The position numbers and the translations under genes were made by a program. Below the pieces are notes generated by a model. That model worked only from the letters and a program-made list of their open reading frames with translations, was not told the origin of the DNA and searched no databases. Positions 29,539 to 37,460 of a DNA stretch of 37,460 nt are shown piece by piece. Location of the stretch: positions 1 through 37,460 of the forward strand of contig JAUVVA010000027.1 of assembly GCA_030604905.1 (NCBI GenBank). Direction: 5' to 3'. How positions within the stretch are numbered: position 1 is the stretch's first letter; each line of letters opens with the position of its first letter. The stretch is from Verrucomicrobiota bacterium. Its GTDB lineage: Bacteria > Verrucomicrobiota > Verrucomicrobiia > Opitutales > Opitutaceae.

Positions 29539-30462
29539 CTAGGCGTAGCGTCGGCGGTATTCCATCGGCGTGAGACCGCGCCAGGCGCGGAAGTGGCGAT
29601 TCAGGTGGGCGGCGTCGGCGTAGCCGAATTCGTGCGCGATCTCGGCGACGGTCGCGGAGCTGGCGAGCAGCTTGCGGCAGACGAGGTGAATGCGTTGACG
29701 CTGGAAGTAGGCGCGCGGCGAGAGACCGGTGGCTTCGCCGACGCGGCGGGCGAAGTGGGCGGGCGACCAGCCGGCGGCGAGGGCGGCGGCGGTGGCGGAG
29801 AAGGGCTGGCGGTGGGCGGCGAGCAGCTCGAGGTGGCGGAGGCCGCGTTGGGTTTCCTCCGGAGGGAGGCCGGCGAGGGCGAGGTCGGGCGCGGCGGCGC
29901 GAAGGGCGGCGGTGAGCTCATCGAGAATCTTGAAGAAGGCGGCCTCGTGGTAGAGGGCGGAGCGGTCCTCGCGCTCGGCGGCGAGTAGGTCCCCGAGCTC
30001 GCGGCGGAGGCGCTGGAAGGCGGGGCCCTGTGGGTCGAGCGTGAGGCGGCGGGGCAGGGCGGGATCGTGGTAGAGCGCGGCGCCGAAAAAGACGGGCACG
30101 AGGCCGGGCACGACGTGGAGCGCGGAGGGGCGGCCGAGGAACCAGTCGGCGAGGTAGTAGAGGTTGGCGATGGCGCAGTCGCGCGCGCGGTCGTAGGCGT
30201 GGACGCAGCGCGGCGTGAGCACGAGGATGTCGCCGGCGCGAAGCGTCTCCTCGCCGTCGGTCCAGCGGTGGCGGATGGAGCCGCGGAGAACGAAGGCGAT
30301 CTCGTGGAAAACGTGGTCGTGCGGAGAAGCTTCGTTGTGCGGGTCGAGGAGCTGCACGCTCACGGGGCGGCCGGCGCCGAGTCGCACGTAGTCTTGGCCG
30401 ATGGTGTGGGCGGGGCGCACGGGGAAGGCGGAAGCATGCTCAAAAATGCGGGAAACGTTCAA
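29539..30462 (-). CDS. AraC family transcriptional regulator
   Basis: A regulator of about 307 residues. The N-terminal cupin-type sensing domain shows SPHDHVFHEIAFVLRGSIRH and LRAGDILVLTPRCVHAYDR. The C-terminal AraC domain has two helix-turn-helix motifs, one around FSATAAALAAGWSPAHFARR and the other SATVAEIAHEFGYADAAHLN, followed by FRAWRGLTPMEYRRRYA. It is divergent from the alpha-L-rhamnosidase gene, so it most likely senses rhamnose or a rhamnosylated compound and controls that gene, like RhaS/RhaR. No ATG is available; the TTG was chosen, and a GTG 48 bp further in is the alternative. With the TTG only 36 bp separate the two genes. Confidence 0.88.
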   Translation of the reverse strand: MNVSRIFEHASAFPVRPAHTIGQDYVRLGAGRPVSVQLLDPHNEASPHDHVFHEIAFVLRGSIRHRWTDGEETLRAGDILVLTPRCVHAYDRARDCAIANLYYLADWFLGRPSALHVVPGLVPVFFGAALYHDPALPRRLTLDPQGPAFQRLRRELGDLLAAEREDRSALYHEAAFFKILDELTAALRAAAPDLALAGLPPEETQRGLRHLELLAAHRQPFSATAAALAAGWSPAHFARRVGEATGLSPRAYFQRQRIHLVCRKLLASSATVAEIAHEFGYADAAHLNRHFRAWRGLTPMEYRRRYA

Positions 30463-30498
30463 GACCGCGCAGGGGAGCGGGTGTAGTTTCGTCAAACC

Positions 30499-33291
30499 AT
30501 GGCCCCGCACATTTCCCCGGTTGGCAGGCGTCCCGTTCCCTCCTCCCGTTCCGCGAAGCCGGGCGCTCTTCGCGTCCTCGATCTGCGCTGCGACCAGCTG
30601 CGCGAGCCGCTCGGGCTGCACAATCCGGCGCCGCGTCTGGGCTGGCGAATCGAGGCGGGCGGGCGGCGCGGGGCGCGGCAGACGGCCTACCGTATCCGGG
30701 TGGGAACTACGCCAGGAGGCGCGGAGCGGTGGGACAGCGGGCGAGTGAAGTCGGACGAGACGCAGGGGCTGTGCTACGGGGGGCGCGCGCTCGGCTCGCG
30801 CGAGCGGGCCTGGTGGACGGTGGAGGTCTGGGACGAGGCGGGCGCGAGCGCGGTGTCGGAGCCTTCGTGGTGGGAGACGGGTCTGTTGGCCGAGGCGGAC
30901 TGGACGGCGCGCTGGATCGGGCTGGAGCTGACGGGCACGCCGGACCGGGGCGCGCCCGCGCCGTATTTGCGCAAACGCATCTCGCTGCGCGGGCGTCCCG
31001 CCTGGGCGCGGCTCTATGTGAGCGCGCTGGGGTTGCACGAGTGCTGGCTGAACGGGAAACGCGTGAGCGCGGACGAGCTGGCGCCGGGCTGGACGGACTA
31101 CACCAAGCGCGTGCCGTATCAGGTTTACGATGTGGGCGCGGCCTTGCGCGCGGGCGAGAACGTCTTGGGCGCAGTGTTGGGCGACGGGTGGTGGTGCGGG
31201 CGGGTGGGCTGGCGCGGACGCGCGGCCTACGGCGACCGGCCCTGGTTGCTGGCGCAGCTGGAGGTGCGCTATGCGGACGGCGCGACGGAGTGCTGGGCGA
31301 GCGACGAGAGTTGGGAGGGGCGTTTCGGGCCGATTCTGGAGAACGACCTGCAGGCGGGAGAGGTTTATGACGCGCGCCGCGAGCTGGCTGGCTGGTGCGA
31401 GCCGGGCGGGATCGACGCCGCGGCCGGATGGGGCGCGGTGACGCCGCGGGCGGAGGCGGGGCCGGAAAAATGTTTCCGGCTGGGGCCGCCGGTGCGGGCC
31501 TTCGAGGAGTTGAAGCCGGTGTCGGCGCCGAAGCGCTTCAAGGGTTGGCCGACGCCGGCCTGGGTTTTCGATTTCGGGCAAAATCTGGTGGGACGCGTGC
31601 GGCTGCGCGTGCGCGGGGCGGCGGGCACGGTGGTGCGGCTGCGCCATGCGGAGGCCTTGCAGCCGGACGGTCGCGTTTACACCGAGAACCTGCGCTCGGC
31701 GGCGCAGACGGACGTTTATGTGCTGCTGGGCGCGCCGGAGGGCGAGAGCTGGGAGCCGCGCTTCACCTTCCACGGATTTCGTTACGTGGAGCTGACCGGG
31801 CTGGGCGAGGGTGTGGACGCGGGCACGTGCACGGCGGTGGTCTTGCACAGCGAGGTGCCGCGCACCGGCGAGTTCGCGTGCTCGGAACCCTTGTTGAACC
31901 AGTTGTGGCGAAACATCGACTGGGGGCAGCGGGGAAACTTCGTGGAGATCCCGACGGATTGTCCGCAGCGCGACGAGCGGCTCGGCTGGACGGGCGACGC
32001 GCAGGTCTTCGTGCGCACGTCGGCGTGGAACCGCGACGTGGCGGCTTTTTTCCACAAGTGGGCGCGCGATCTGGCGGACACGCAGCGGGAGGACGGGCGG
32101 GTGTCGTCGGTGGCCCCGGACCCGCGGGGGTTGATCGAGGACGACGGCGGGCCGGCCTGGGCGGACGCGGTGGTGATGTGTCCGTGGGCGATTCACGAGC
32201 GCTACGGCGACACGGCGATTCTGGAGAATGAGTATGCGACGATGGCGCGCTTCGTGGAGTTTTTGGAGAAGGGGCCGAAGACGCGCGGGCTGATCCGCGC
32301 GCATCCGGACGTCGAGGGCTGGGCGGCCTATGGCGACTGGCTGGCGCTGGACGGAAGCGGGAAGACCGAGGGCGGCACGCCGAAGGATCTGATCGGCACG
32401 GCGTTTTTCGCGCACGTGGCGGGCCTGATGGCGAAGATCGCGGCGCGGCTGGGCAAGGCGCGCGACGCGGCGCGCTACGCGAGGCTGGAGGCGCGGGTGC
32501 GGCGGGCGTTTCAGCGTCGTTACGTGACACCGGAGGGACTGATCGCCGGGCAGACGCAGACGAGCTACGTGCTGGCGTTGCAGTTTGAATTGCTGCCCGA
32601 GGCGCTGCGACCGAAGGCGGCGGCGGAGCTGGTGCGCGATATCCGCAAGCGCGGCGACAAGCTCGCGACGGGCTTCGTGGGCACCTCGTATCTGCCCTTC
32701 GTGCTCACGGAAACGGGGCATCTCGACGTGGCGTATCGGCTGCTGTTCCAGAAGGCGTGGCCCTCGTGGCTCTACGCGGTGACACAGGGCGCGACGACGA
32801 TCTGGGAGCGTTGGGATGGGTGGACGGCCGAAAAGGGGTTTCAGGACAAGGGCATGAACTCCTTCAATCACTACGCGTATGGCGCGATCGGGGACTGGAT
32901 GACACAGGTGGTGGCGGGCGTGGCGCCCGATCCGGAGGGGCCTGGCTACAAGCGCATACTGCTGCGGCCGCGGGTGCCGAAGGAGGGGCTGGAGCACGCG
33001 TCGGCGTCGCTCGAGACGCGGCATGGGCGCGTGGCGAGCGCATGGCGGAAGACCACGAAGGGCGGGGCCGGGATCGTGTGGGAGGTGGAGGTGCCGGCGA
33101 ACACGCGCGCGACGGCGTGGGTGCCGGCGGCGTCCGGGGAGCGCGTGACGGAGTCGGGCCGCGCGCTGGAGGGGGCGCCCGGAGTGAAGGTGGTGCGGCG
33201 CGAAAAGGACGCGCTGGTGCTGGCGCTGGCGGCGGGGCGCTACCGTTTCGAGGTAAAGGCGGGGGCCGAGCCGGCGGCGCTTGCGCGTTGA
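30499..33291 (+). CDS. Alpha-L-rhamnosidase (glycoside hydrolase family 78)
   Basis: Inverting hydrolase that removes terminal alpha-L-rhamnose from plant or algal polysaccharides and glycosides. It has 930 residues. The N-terminal fibronectin-like and beta domains (about 22-430) include RLGWRIEAGGRRGARQTAYR, and LNGKRVSADELAPGWTDYTK is a well-conserved family segment. The alpha/alpha-barrel (about 465-830) has the general acid Glu493 within PTDCPQRDERLGWTGDA. GATTIWERWDGW and NSFNHYAYGAIGDWM are the other hallmark segments of the active site. A C-terminal beta domain follows. No signal peptide is visible, so it may act inside the cell on imported oligosaccharides. Its AraC neighbour is the probable regulator. 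Confidence 0.94.
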   Translation: MAPHISPVGRRPVPSSRSAKPGALRVLDLRCDQLREPLGLHNPAPRLGWRIEAGGRRGARQTAYRIRVGTTPGGAERWDSGRVKSDETQGLCYGGRALGSRERAWWTVEVWDEAGASAVSEPSWWETGLLAEADWTARWIGLELTGTPDRGAPAPYLRKRISLRGRPAWARLYVSALGLHECWLNGKRVSADELAPGWTDYTKRVPYQVYDVGAALRAGENVLGAVLGDGWWCGRVGWRGRAAYGDRPWLLAQLEVRYADGATECWASDESWEGRFGPILENDLQAGEVYDARRELAGWCEPGGIDAAAGWGAVTPRAEAGPEKCFRLGPPVRAFEELKPVSAPKRFKGWPTPAWVFDFGQNLVGRVRLRVRGAAGTVVRLRHAEALQPDGRVYTENLRSAAQTDVYVLLGAPEGESWEPRFTFHGFRYVELTGLGEGVDAGTCTAVVLHSEVPRTGEFACSEPLLNQLWRNIDWGQRGNFVEIPTDCPQRDERLGWTGDAQVFVRTSAWNRDVAAFFHKWARDLADTQREDGRVSSVAPDPRGLIEDDGGPAWADAVVMCPWAIHERYGDTAILENEYATMARFVEFLEKGPKTRGLIRAHPDVEGWAAYGDWLALDGSGKTEGGTPKDLIGTAFFAHVAGLMAKIAARLGKARDAARYARLEARVRRAFQRRYVTPEGLIAGQTQTSYVLALQFELLPEALRPKAAAELVRDIRKRGDKLATGFVGTSYLPFVLTETGHLDVAYRLLFQKAWPSWLYAVTQGATTIWERWDGWTAEKGFQDKGMNSFNHYAYGAIGDWMTQVVAGVAPDPEGPGYKRILLRPRVPKEGLEHASASLETRHGRVASAWRKTTKGGAGIVWEVEVPANTRATAWVPAASGERVTESGRALEGAPGVKVVRREKDALVLALAAGRYRFEVKAGAEPAALAR

Positions 33292-33318
33292 GGGCTTCCG
33301 ATTTACCTGCGCGGCGTC

Positions 33319-33816
33319 ATGGCTATTCCCAGTCGCGCTTTGGTGAACGTGCTTCGCGAGACCGCCGACCGCCTCGCGGGCGGGGCGGAGTATCAGTGGG
33401 CCCACTTTGGCCGCTGTAACTGCGGCCACCTCGTGCAGACGGTCACGCGGATGACGCCCGCGGAGATCCACGCCGCGTCGTCCTGCGAACTGTTGGAGTG
33501 GAGCGAGATTCCCGAGGACTACTGCGCGGGCACGGGCTTGAAACTCGAGTATGTGCTCGACCGGCTGCGTGAGCTGGGGCTCGACCGGGCGGATCTGCGG
33601 CACCTGGAGGACCTCAGCGATCCCTGCGTTCTGGCGGCCCTGCCCGGCGGGCACCGCTGGCTCGAGCGCAACCGCCGCGAGGACGCCGTGGCCTACTTCC
33701 GCGCCTTGGCCGCGGTGTTGGAGGCGCGGCTTCCACGGGTCGACGAGCGGGTGGCGGACGAGTTCGCTCGCGAGTGGACCGGCGAGGCGGAGCCCCGTTG
33801 TGTGGCCGTGGCCTGA
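33319..33816 (+). CDS. Conserved-looking hypothetical protein with a CxCGH motif
   Basis: A soluble protein of 165 residues with no signal peptide. Notable features are FGRCNCGHLVQTVTRMT (30-46), Cys56, DYCAGTG near 69 and the helical C-terminus HRWLERNRREDAVAYFRALA. The cysteines and His could bind a metal or support redox chemistry. I faintly recall similar hypothetical proteins in Bacteroidetes, but I give no family name. The start follows a 27-bp gap after the rhamnosidase gene, and the DUF2237 gene begins 16 bp later. It may be in one transcript with either. Confidence 0.72.
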   Translation: MAIPSRALVNVLRETADRLAGGAEYQWAHFGRCNCGHLVQTVTRMTPAEIHAASSCELLEWSEIPEDYCAGTGLKLEYVLDRLRELGLDRADLRHLEDLSDPCVLAALPGGHRWLERNRREDAVAYFRALAAVLEARLPRVDERVADEFAREWTGEAEPRCVAVA

Positions 33817-33832
33817 AGCTGCACACGCGACG

Positions 33833-34183
33833 ATGGAAAAGCTCGCATCACTCAATGTGCTGGGAGGTCCGCTGAAACCCTGTGGTTTCCGCGACGGGCA
33901 TTGCAACACCTGCGCCGAGGATCGGGGCTGCCACACGGTGTGCGTGGAGGTGAGCGCGGAGTTCCTGGCCTGGCAGGCGGCGGCGGGCAACGACCTGAGC
34001 ACGCCGCGGCCGGAGTATGGGTTCCCGGGATTGCAGCCCGGGGACCGTTGGTGCGTGTGCGCGAGCCGCTGGCGCGAGGCGGTGGAGGCGGGCGTGCCGG
34101 CGCCGGTGGCGCTGGGCGCGACGCACCGGCGTTCGCTCGAACTTGTGCCCCTGGCGATGCTGCAGGCGCACGCGACGGGTTGA
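33833..34183 (+). CDS. DUF2237 family protein
   Basis: A protein of 116 residues that matches DUF2237 across its whole length. Key segments are ASLNVLGGPLKPCGFRDGHC, GCHTVCVEVSAEFLAWQ, GNDLSTPRPEYGFPGLQPGD and RWCVCASRWREAVEAGV, then ATHRRSLELVPLAMLQAHA. The family is widespread in bacteria and has no established biochemical function. The Cys pairs (CNTCAED, CVCAS) are typical of it. The ATG lies 16 bp after the preceding hypothetical gene, so the two are probably co-transcribed. A longer in-frame reading exists upstream but overlaps that gene and is not used. Confidence 0.9.
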   Translation: MEKLASLNVLGGPLKPCGFRDGHCNTCAEDRGCHTVCVEVSAEFLAWQAAAGNDLSTPRPEYGFPGLQPGDRWCVCASRWREAVEAGVPAPVALGATHRRSLELVPLAMLQAHATG

Positions 34184-34233
34184 GCGGCGGCGGGATCCTC
34201 GGCCCGTTCCGCGCTCGTCAAACCACGGATGCG

Positions 34234-34252
34234 GCCCGGATTGCATCCGGGC
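34234..34252. promoter_or_regulatory. Perfect 8-bp hairpin upstream of the exosortase gene
   Basis: GCCCGGAT-TGC-ATCCGGGC lies between the DUF2237 stop and the exosortase start. It lacks a T-run, so it is not a clear intrinsic terminator. It could be a regulatory or RNA-stability element in the exosortase leader. Confidence 0.35.
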
Positions 34253-34370
34253 GGGAAGGCCGGAAGAGTCCCTCGCAGCCCGCTGGGGTGTCGATGCTTC
34301 CCGTCTTCCGTTCATCTTTCGCGATCCTGAGCGCCGTCCAAACAGGAAGGTCCGGCCGGCGCCCTTCGTC

Positions 34371-36068
34371 ATGGCCGTGATGGAGACGCTTCGATCTGTT
34401 TGGGTTCGCGTGCGGGCCTGGTCGCCGGTGGAGCGCGTGGCGGGCGCGGCTTGCGCGCTCGTGGGGCTGGGGCTGCTCGGCTGGACCTGGCGGCTTTGGC
34501 CGGAGTGGCGGATCAATCCCGATCTTTCGCACGGTTTTTTCGCGCCGACGATTGTCGTGATGTTGTGGATACGGGCGCGGGCCGACGCCGGCCTGCCGCC
34601 GAGGCTGGGCGCGCCCCTGCGGGTCGCGGGCCTGGCGGCCGCGGGTGCCCTCCTGCTGCTCGCCATGCTTTTCGTCACGGTCTACGCAGTGGCGCTGGGC
34701 TGGTCGGCCACGCCCACGCTTTTCCTGCTCGGCGTGGCGGCGGCGGCGGGGTCTGCGCTGGCCATCCTGCTCGCCTCCGCTCCGGGTGTGCGCTGGATCG
34801 GCGCGGGGTGGCCGGCCTGGGTGATCCCGCTCGTGCTGTTGCTCAGCGCCCCGCTGCCGCCCGCTTCCTATGCGCGGCTTTCGCTCGCGTTGCAGGAGAT
34901 GATCACGGTGGGCGTGCTCGAGTCGCTGCGGCTTTTCGGAGTGCCGGCGGCGCGGGTGGGCAACGTGATCCACCTCGGCCACACCTCCGTCGGCGTCGAG
35001 GAGGCCTGCAGCGGCGTGCGCAGTCTCATCTCCTGCGTGCTGGCCGGGCTGGTGCTCTCGGCCCTGTTGCTGCGAGCGCCTTGGCGCCGCGTCGTGCTGG
35101 TGCTCGCGGCGGGTCCGCTCGCGCTCCTCACCAATTTCGTCCGTTCGCTCACGCTTACGCTGCTGGCGCGGGCCGGGGTGGATATCTCGGGCGCGTGGCA
35201 TGATTGGCTCGGCTTTGCCGTGCTGGGGATCACGACCGCCTTGCTCGCCTGGATGGCGACGGCGCTGGAGGAGGGGCCGGCGACGCGGGCCGACCCGCGG
35301 TCGGCAGCGGCGGGACGAGGCGCGGCGACGGGGGCCGCGCCCAAGCCGCGGGATCCCTGGGCGCGTGCGGCGGGGCTGCTGGGGCTGGGCGCGCTCGGGG
35401 TCGCCGCGGGCTGGATGCTTTTGGTCACGCTCCGCACCCAGCCGAGGGAGGCCTGGGAGGGGGAGGCGCCGGCTTTGGCGCGGATGGTGCCGGCCGACCC
35501 GGAGGCCGAGGGGTGGGGGGCGGCCACGCGCGAGGATCTGGGACGTTTCGCGGGGATCCTGCGCACGCCGCATCTTTTGGAGCGCGCCTACCATCGCGAG
35601 GATGCGGGCGGCCGGGCGGTGCAGGTGGTGGCCTACGTGGCTTGGTGGCCGCCGGGCGGCGCCTCGGTGAGCTCGGTGGCGGCGCACACGCCGGACGCGT
35701 GCTGGCCGGGCACCGGCTGGGTGAGCGTGGGCGAGGCGAGCACGCGCCGCGGGCTTCCCTTGGCGGGCGGGGGCGAGCTGCGCGAGGCGGAGGAACGCTT
35801 TTTCCGTCACGGCGAGCGTTCGCAGTGGGTTTGGTATTGGCACCTGGTGGACGGCGTTCCCTTGCGCCCTTTCGAGCCGCGCTCGTGGCGGGACCAGTTG
35901 AGCATGTTTTTCCGGCAGGGCGTGCGCAGGGACGCGGCGCAGGCCTTCGTGCGGCTCTCGTCGAACCGCCCGTGGGAGGAGGTGGCGGACGAGGCGCTGG
36001 TGGGAGAGTTGCTCGCCGGGCTGGCCGAGCTCGGGCTGCCGGTCGCCGGTGCCGGCGAGGGGAAGTGA
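34371..36068 (+). CDS. Exosortase with fused EpsI domain
   Basis: An integral membrane protein of 565 residues. The N-terminal exosortase part (about 1-305) has eight or so hydrophobic helices and the cysteine-protease-like triad Cys213 (VEEACSGVRSLIS), Arg258 (NFVRSLTL) and His277 (WHDWLGF). Exosortases cut PEP-CTERM tails from exported proteins during surface attachment. After a cytoplasmic linker (about 306-345) another helix leads to an EpsI-like domain (about 370-540), recognisable from VQVVAYVAWWPPGG and HTPDACWPGTGW. The two are often separate adjacent genes; here they are one. The ATG was chosen because a purine-rich AGGAAGG stretch lies about 20 bp before it; an ATG nine bases later is possible. 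No PEP-CTERM substrate is in the window. Confidence 0.92.
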   Translation: MAVMETLRSVWVRVRAWSPVERVAGAACALVGLGLLGWTWRLWPEWRINPDLSHGFFAPTIVVMLWIRARADAGLPPRLGAPLRVAGLAAAGALLLLAMLFVTVYAVALGWSATPTLFLLGVAAAAGSALAILLASAPGVRWIGAGWPAWVIPLVLLLSAPLPPASYARLSLALQEMITVGVLESLRLFGVPAARVGNVIHLGHTSVGVEEACSGVRSLISCVLAGLVLSALLLRAPWRRVVLVLAAGPLALLTNFVRSLTLTLLARAGVDISGAWHDWLGFAVLGITTALLAWMATALEEGPATRADPRSAAAGRGAATGAAPKPRDPWARAAGLLGLGALGVAAGWMLLVTLRTQPREAWEGEAPALARMVPADPEAEGWGAATREDLGRFAGILRTPHLLERAYHREDAGGRAVQVVAYVAWWPPGGASVSSVAAHTPDACWPGTGWVSVGEASTRRGLPLAGGGELREAEERFFRHGERSQWVWYWHLVDGVPLRPFEPRSWRDQLSMFFRQGVRRDAAQAFVRLSSNRPWEEVADEALVGELLAGLAELGLPVAGAGEGK

Positions 36069-36093
36069 GCCTGTGGGGGTGGCGGCGCGGAGG

Positions 36094-36114
36094 CGAGCGC
36101 CCGCCCGGCGCTCG
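36094..36114 (+). terminator. Possible terminator of the exosortase gene
   Basis: CGAGCGCC-CGCCC-GGCGCTCG is a perfect 8-bp stem 26 bp after the stop codon. It is followed only by AGTTCGTT, a poor T-run, so this is a candidate rather than a clear intrinsic terminator. Confidence 0.45.
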
Positions 36115-36183
36115 AGTTCGTTGGAAAAGACAGTTGCGCGGAGCGGGGCGGCGGCTAGCTCTGAGGCCTGCCGGCTGTTTTGC

Positions 36184-36258
36184 GCGCCATTAGTATATCG
36201 GCTATTATGTGTGCTTCCCAAGCATGAGAGGTCGGTTCGACTCCGACATGGCGCACCA
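36184..36258 (+). tRNA. tRNA-Gly (anticodon CCC)
   Basis: The 7-bp acceptor stem GCGCCAT/ATGGCGC, discriminator A and encoded CCA are clear. The anticodon loop TTCCCAA gives CCC, reading GGG. The T arm is GTCGG-TTCGACT-CCGAC. The D stem and the anticodon stem contain G-T pairs but are acceptable. It is convergent with trpE. Confidence 0.95.
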
Positions 36259-36345
36259 GCCTCGGTCCGGTTAGCCTAGGCCCTGCGACAGCCGCGGGCG
36301 CGGGACGCCTTCGGGTTGCCGCCGGGGCTGCCGCCGAATCCAAGG

Positions 36346-37460
36346 TTAGAGGCGTTCGGCGATGGCGACGGCCTTGAAGAGCGCGGAGGCCTTGTTGACC
36401 GTCTCCTGGAATTCGCTCTCGGGCACGCTGTCCGCCACCACGCCGGCGCCGGCCTGGATGTGGATGAAGCCGTCCTTGATCAAGGAGGTGCGCAGCATGA
36501 TGCAGGTGTCGCTGTTGCCGTCGTAGCCGAAGTAGCCGAGCGCGCCGGCGTAGAAGCCGCGCTGCACCGGCTCGGTCTGCGCGATGATCTGCATGGCGCG
36601 GATCTTGGGCGCGCCGCTCACCGTGCCGGCGGGGAAGGTGGCGCGCATGAGGTCGTAGGCGGTCTTGTCGGGCGCGATGCGGCCCTCGACCTGCGAGACG
36701 ATGTGCATGACGTGCGAGTAGCGCTCGATCACGAAGCTCTCCGGCACGGTGACGGAGCCGTATTGGCAGACGCGGCCGATGTCGTTGCGCGCGAGGTCCA
36801 CGAGCATCAGGTGCTCGGCGCGCTCCTTCTGGTCGGCGAGCAGGTCCTTCTCGAGCGCGAGGTCCTCGGCGTGGGTGGCGCCGCGCTTGCGCGTGCCGGC
36901 GATGGGGCGGATCTCGACCAAGCCGTCGGTCAGGCGCACGTGCACCTCGGGCGAGGCGCCGACGATCGCGAAGTCGCCGGCGTCGAGGATGAACATGTAG
37001 GGCGAGGGGTTCACCGTGCGCAGCGCGCGGTAGAGCTCGAGCGGGCTGCGGTTGAAGGGCTTTGAGAAACGCTGCGAGGGGACGAACTGGATGATGTCGC
37101 CGGAGCGGACGAACTCCTGGCCGTCCACGACCGCCTTCTCGAAGGCGGCTTTGGTGAAGTTGCCCGCGGGCACGGCGACGGGGCCGGGCTCGAGGAGCGG
37201 CGCGGGCGCGAGCGTGCTGGGCTGCGCGAGCAAGGCGTGCAGGGCCTGGAGCTCGACGACGGCGCGCGCGTAGGCGGCCTCGGGCGTCTCGCCGGGGGCG
37301 AGGTGGGCGTTGACGCAGAGGCGGAGGGTCTGCTTCGCGCGGTCGAAGATCAGGAGCGAGTCCGACAGCATGAAGTAGAGCAGGGGCGTGCCGAGCTCGT
37401 CCTTGGCCGGGGCGGGAATGGTGGGCTCGATGCGCGTGGCGTATTCGTAGGCGATGAAGC
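36346..37460 (-). CDS. trpE: Anthranilate synthase component I (partial, 5' end outside window)
   Basis: Converts chorismate and ammonia (from the glutaminase subunit) to anthranilate, the first step of tryptophan synthesis. About 371 residues are visible and run off the right edge. The chorismate-binding domain is complete: SGDIIQFVPSQRFSKPF, IRPIAGTRKRGATHAEDLAL, LVDLARNDIGRVCQYGSV, RATFPAGTVSGAPKIRAM, and IQAGAGVVADSVPESEFQET at the end. The family has about 500 residues, so roughly 130 N-terminal residues with the tryptophan feedback site are missing. PabB is the alternative, but the length of the N-terminal part and the LVDLARND/GSVTVPESFVIERYSHV pattern favour TrpE. Confidence 0.93.
   Translation of the reverse strand, partial: FIAYEYATRIEPTIPAPAKDELGTPLLYFMLSDSLLIFDRAKQTLRLCVNAHLAPGETPEAAYARAVVELQALHALLAQPSTLAPAPLLEPGPVAVPAGNFTKAAFEKAVVDGQEFVRSGDIIQFVPSQRFSKPFNRSPLELYRALRTVNPSPYMFILDAGDFAIVGASPEVHVRLTDGLVEIRPIAGTRKRGATHAEDLALEKDLLADQKERAEHLMLVDLARNDIGRVCQYGSVTVPESFVIERYSHVMHIVSQVEGRIAPDKTAYDLMRATFPAGTVSGAPKIRAMQIIAQTEPVQRGFYAGALGYFGYDGNSDTCIMLRTSLIKDGFIHIQAGAGVVADSVPESEFQETVNKASALFKAVAIAERL

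Noticed and set aside
29539..34221. A 1560-codon minus-strand frame covering the rhamnosidase region
   Set aside because: Only its last 307 codons (the AraC regulator) look like protein. The rest is Arg/Pro/His-rich sequence antisense to GH78 and its neighbours.
34215..34300. Cobalamin-riboswitch-like fragments (GCGGGAAGG; AGTCC...GCAGCCCGCTG) before the exosortase gene
   Set aside because: The conserved core boxes and the order of helices of a cobalamin riboswitch are not present, so the similarity is probably chance. A covariance-model search would settle it.

Overview
The window is about 37 kb of very GC-rich chromosomal DNA, apparently from a Verrucomicrobiota member and most likely of the Opitutaceae/Opitutales type. 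This placement is an inference. It rests on the DUF5069 protein, the Akkermansia Amuc_1098-1102-like pilus genes, the exosortase-EpsI fusion (PEP-CTERM sorting), the GH78 rhamnosidase with an AraC partner, and the near absence of Shine-Dalgarno sequences. Most of the window is housekeeping and envelope genes packed on both strands. Because of the GC content, almost every gene has long meaningless open frames opposite it.

Layout. 1-3673 (mostly minus): the 5' part of carA (cut by the left edge), a DUF5069 gene with two matching 19-bp palindromes upstream, a secreted DUF4174 protein, and hisS. 4044-5303 (plus): an HU/IHF-type nucleoid protein with a clear terminator, then a TolA/TonB-like periplasm-spanning protein. 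5302-5598: a 297-bp element with 32-bp terminal inverted repeats and no gene (MITE-like), followed by a second imperfect inverted repeat. 5911-8781: a large AsmA/TamB-like envelope protein. 8783-10746 (minus): nth and a lytic transglycosylase. 10927-13526 (plus): miaB, a small membrane protein and gmk. 13690-16084 (mostly minus): a papain-like secreted peptidase, tRNA-Leu(UAG) on plus, an AmpD-like amidase and a small membrane protein. 16321-19502 (plus): a single-domain response regulator overlapping a PAS-PAS-GAF-PAS histidine kinase.

19515-24591 (minus): a four-gene, partly overlapping operon encoding a secretin, a PilM-PilN-like fusion, a PilO/GspM-like protein and a PilP/GspC-like protein. 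Together these would form a complete cell-envelope conduit for a type IV pilus/type II secretion-like machine; the ATPases and pilins must be elsewhere. 24839-25274 (minus): tRNA-Leu(CAG) and a LysR-type DNA-binding domain lacking any effector domain. 25436-29530: hrpA. 29539-33291: a divergent AraC regulator and GH78 alpha-L-rhamnosidase. 33319-36068: a conserved hypothetical protein, a DUF2237 protein and an exosortase-EpsI fusion. 36184-37460: tRNA-Gly(CCC) and trpE, cut by the right edge.

The most interesting items are the pilus-like envelope complex, the MITE-like inverted-repeat element abutting the tonB-like stop codon, the twin palindromes before the DUF5069 gene, the LysR half-protein, and the unusual cysteine spacing in Nth. 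I found no CRISPR array, prophage, transposase, rRNA or evident defence system.
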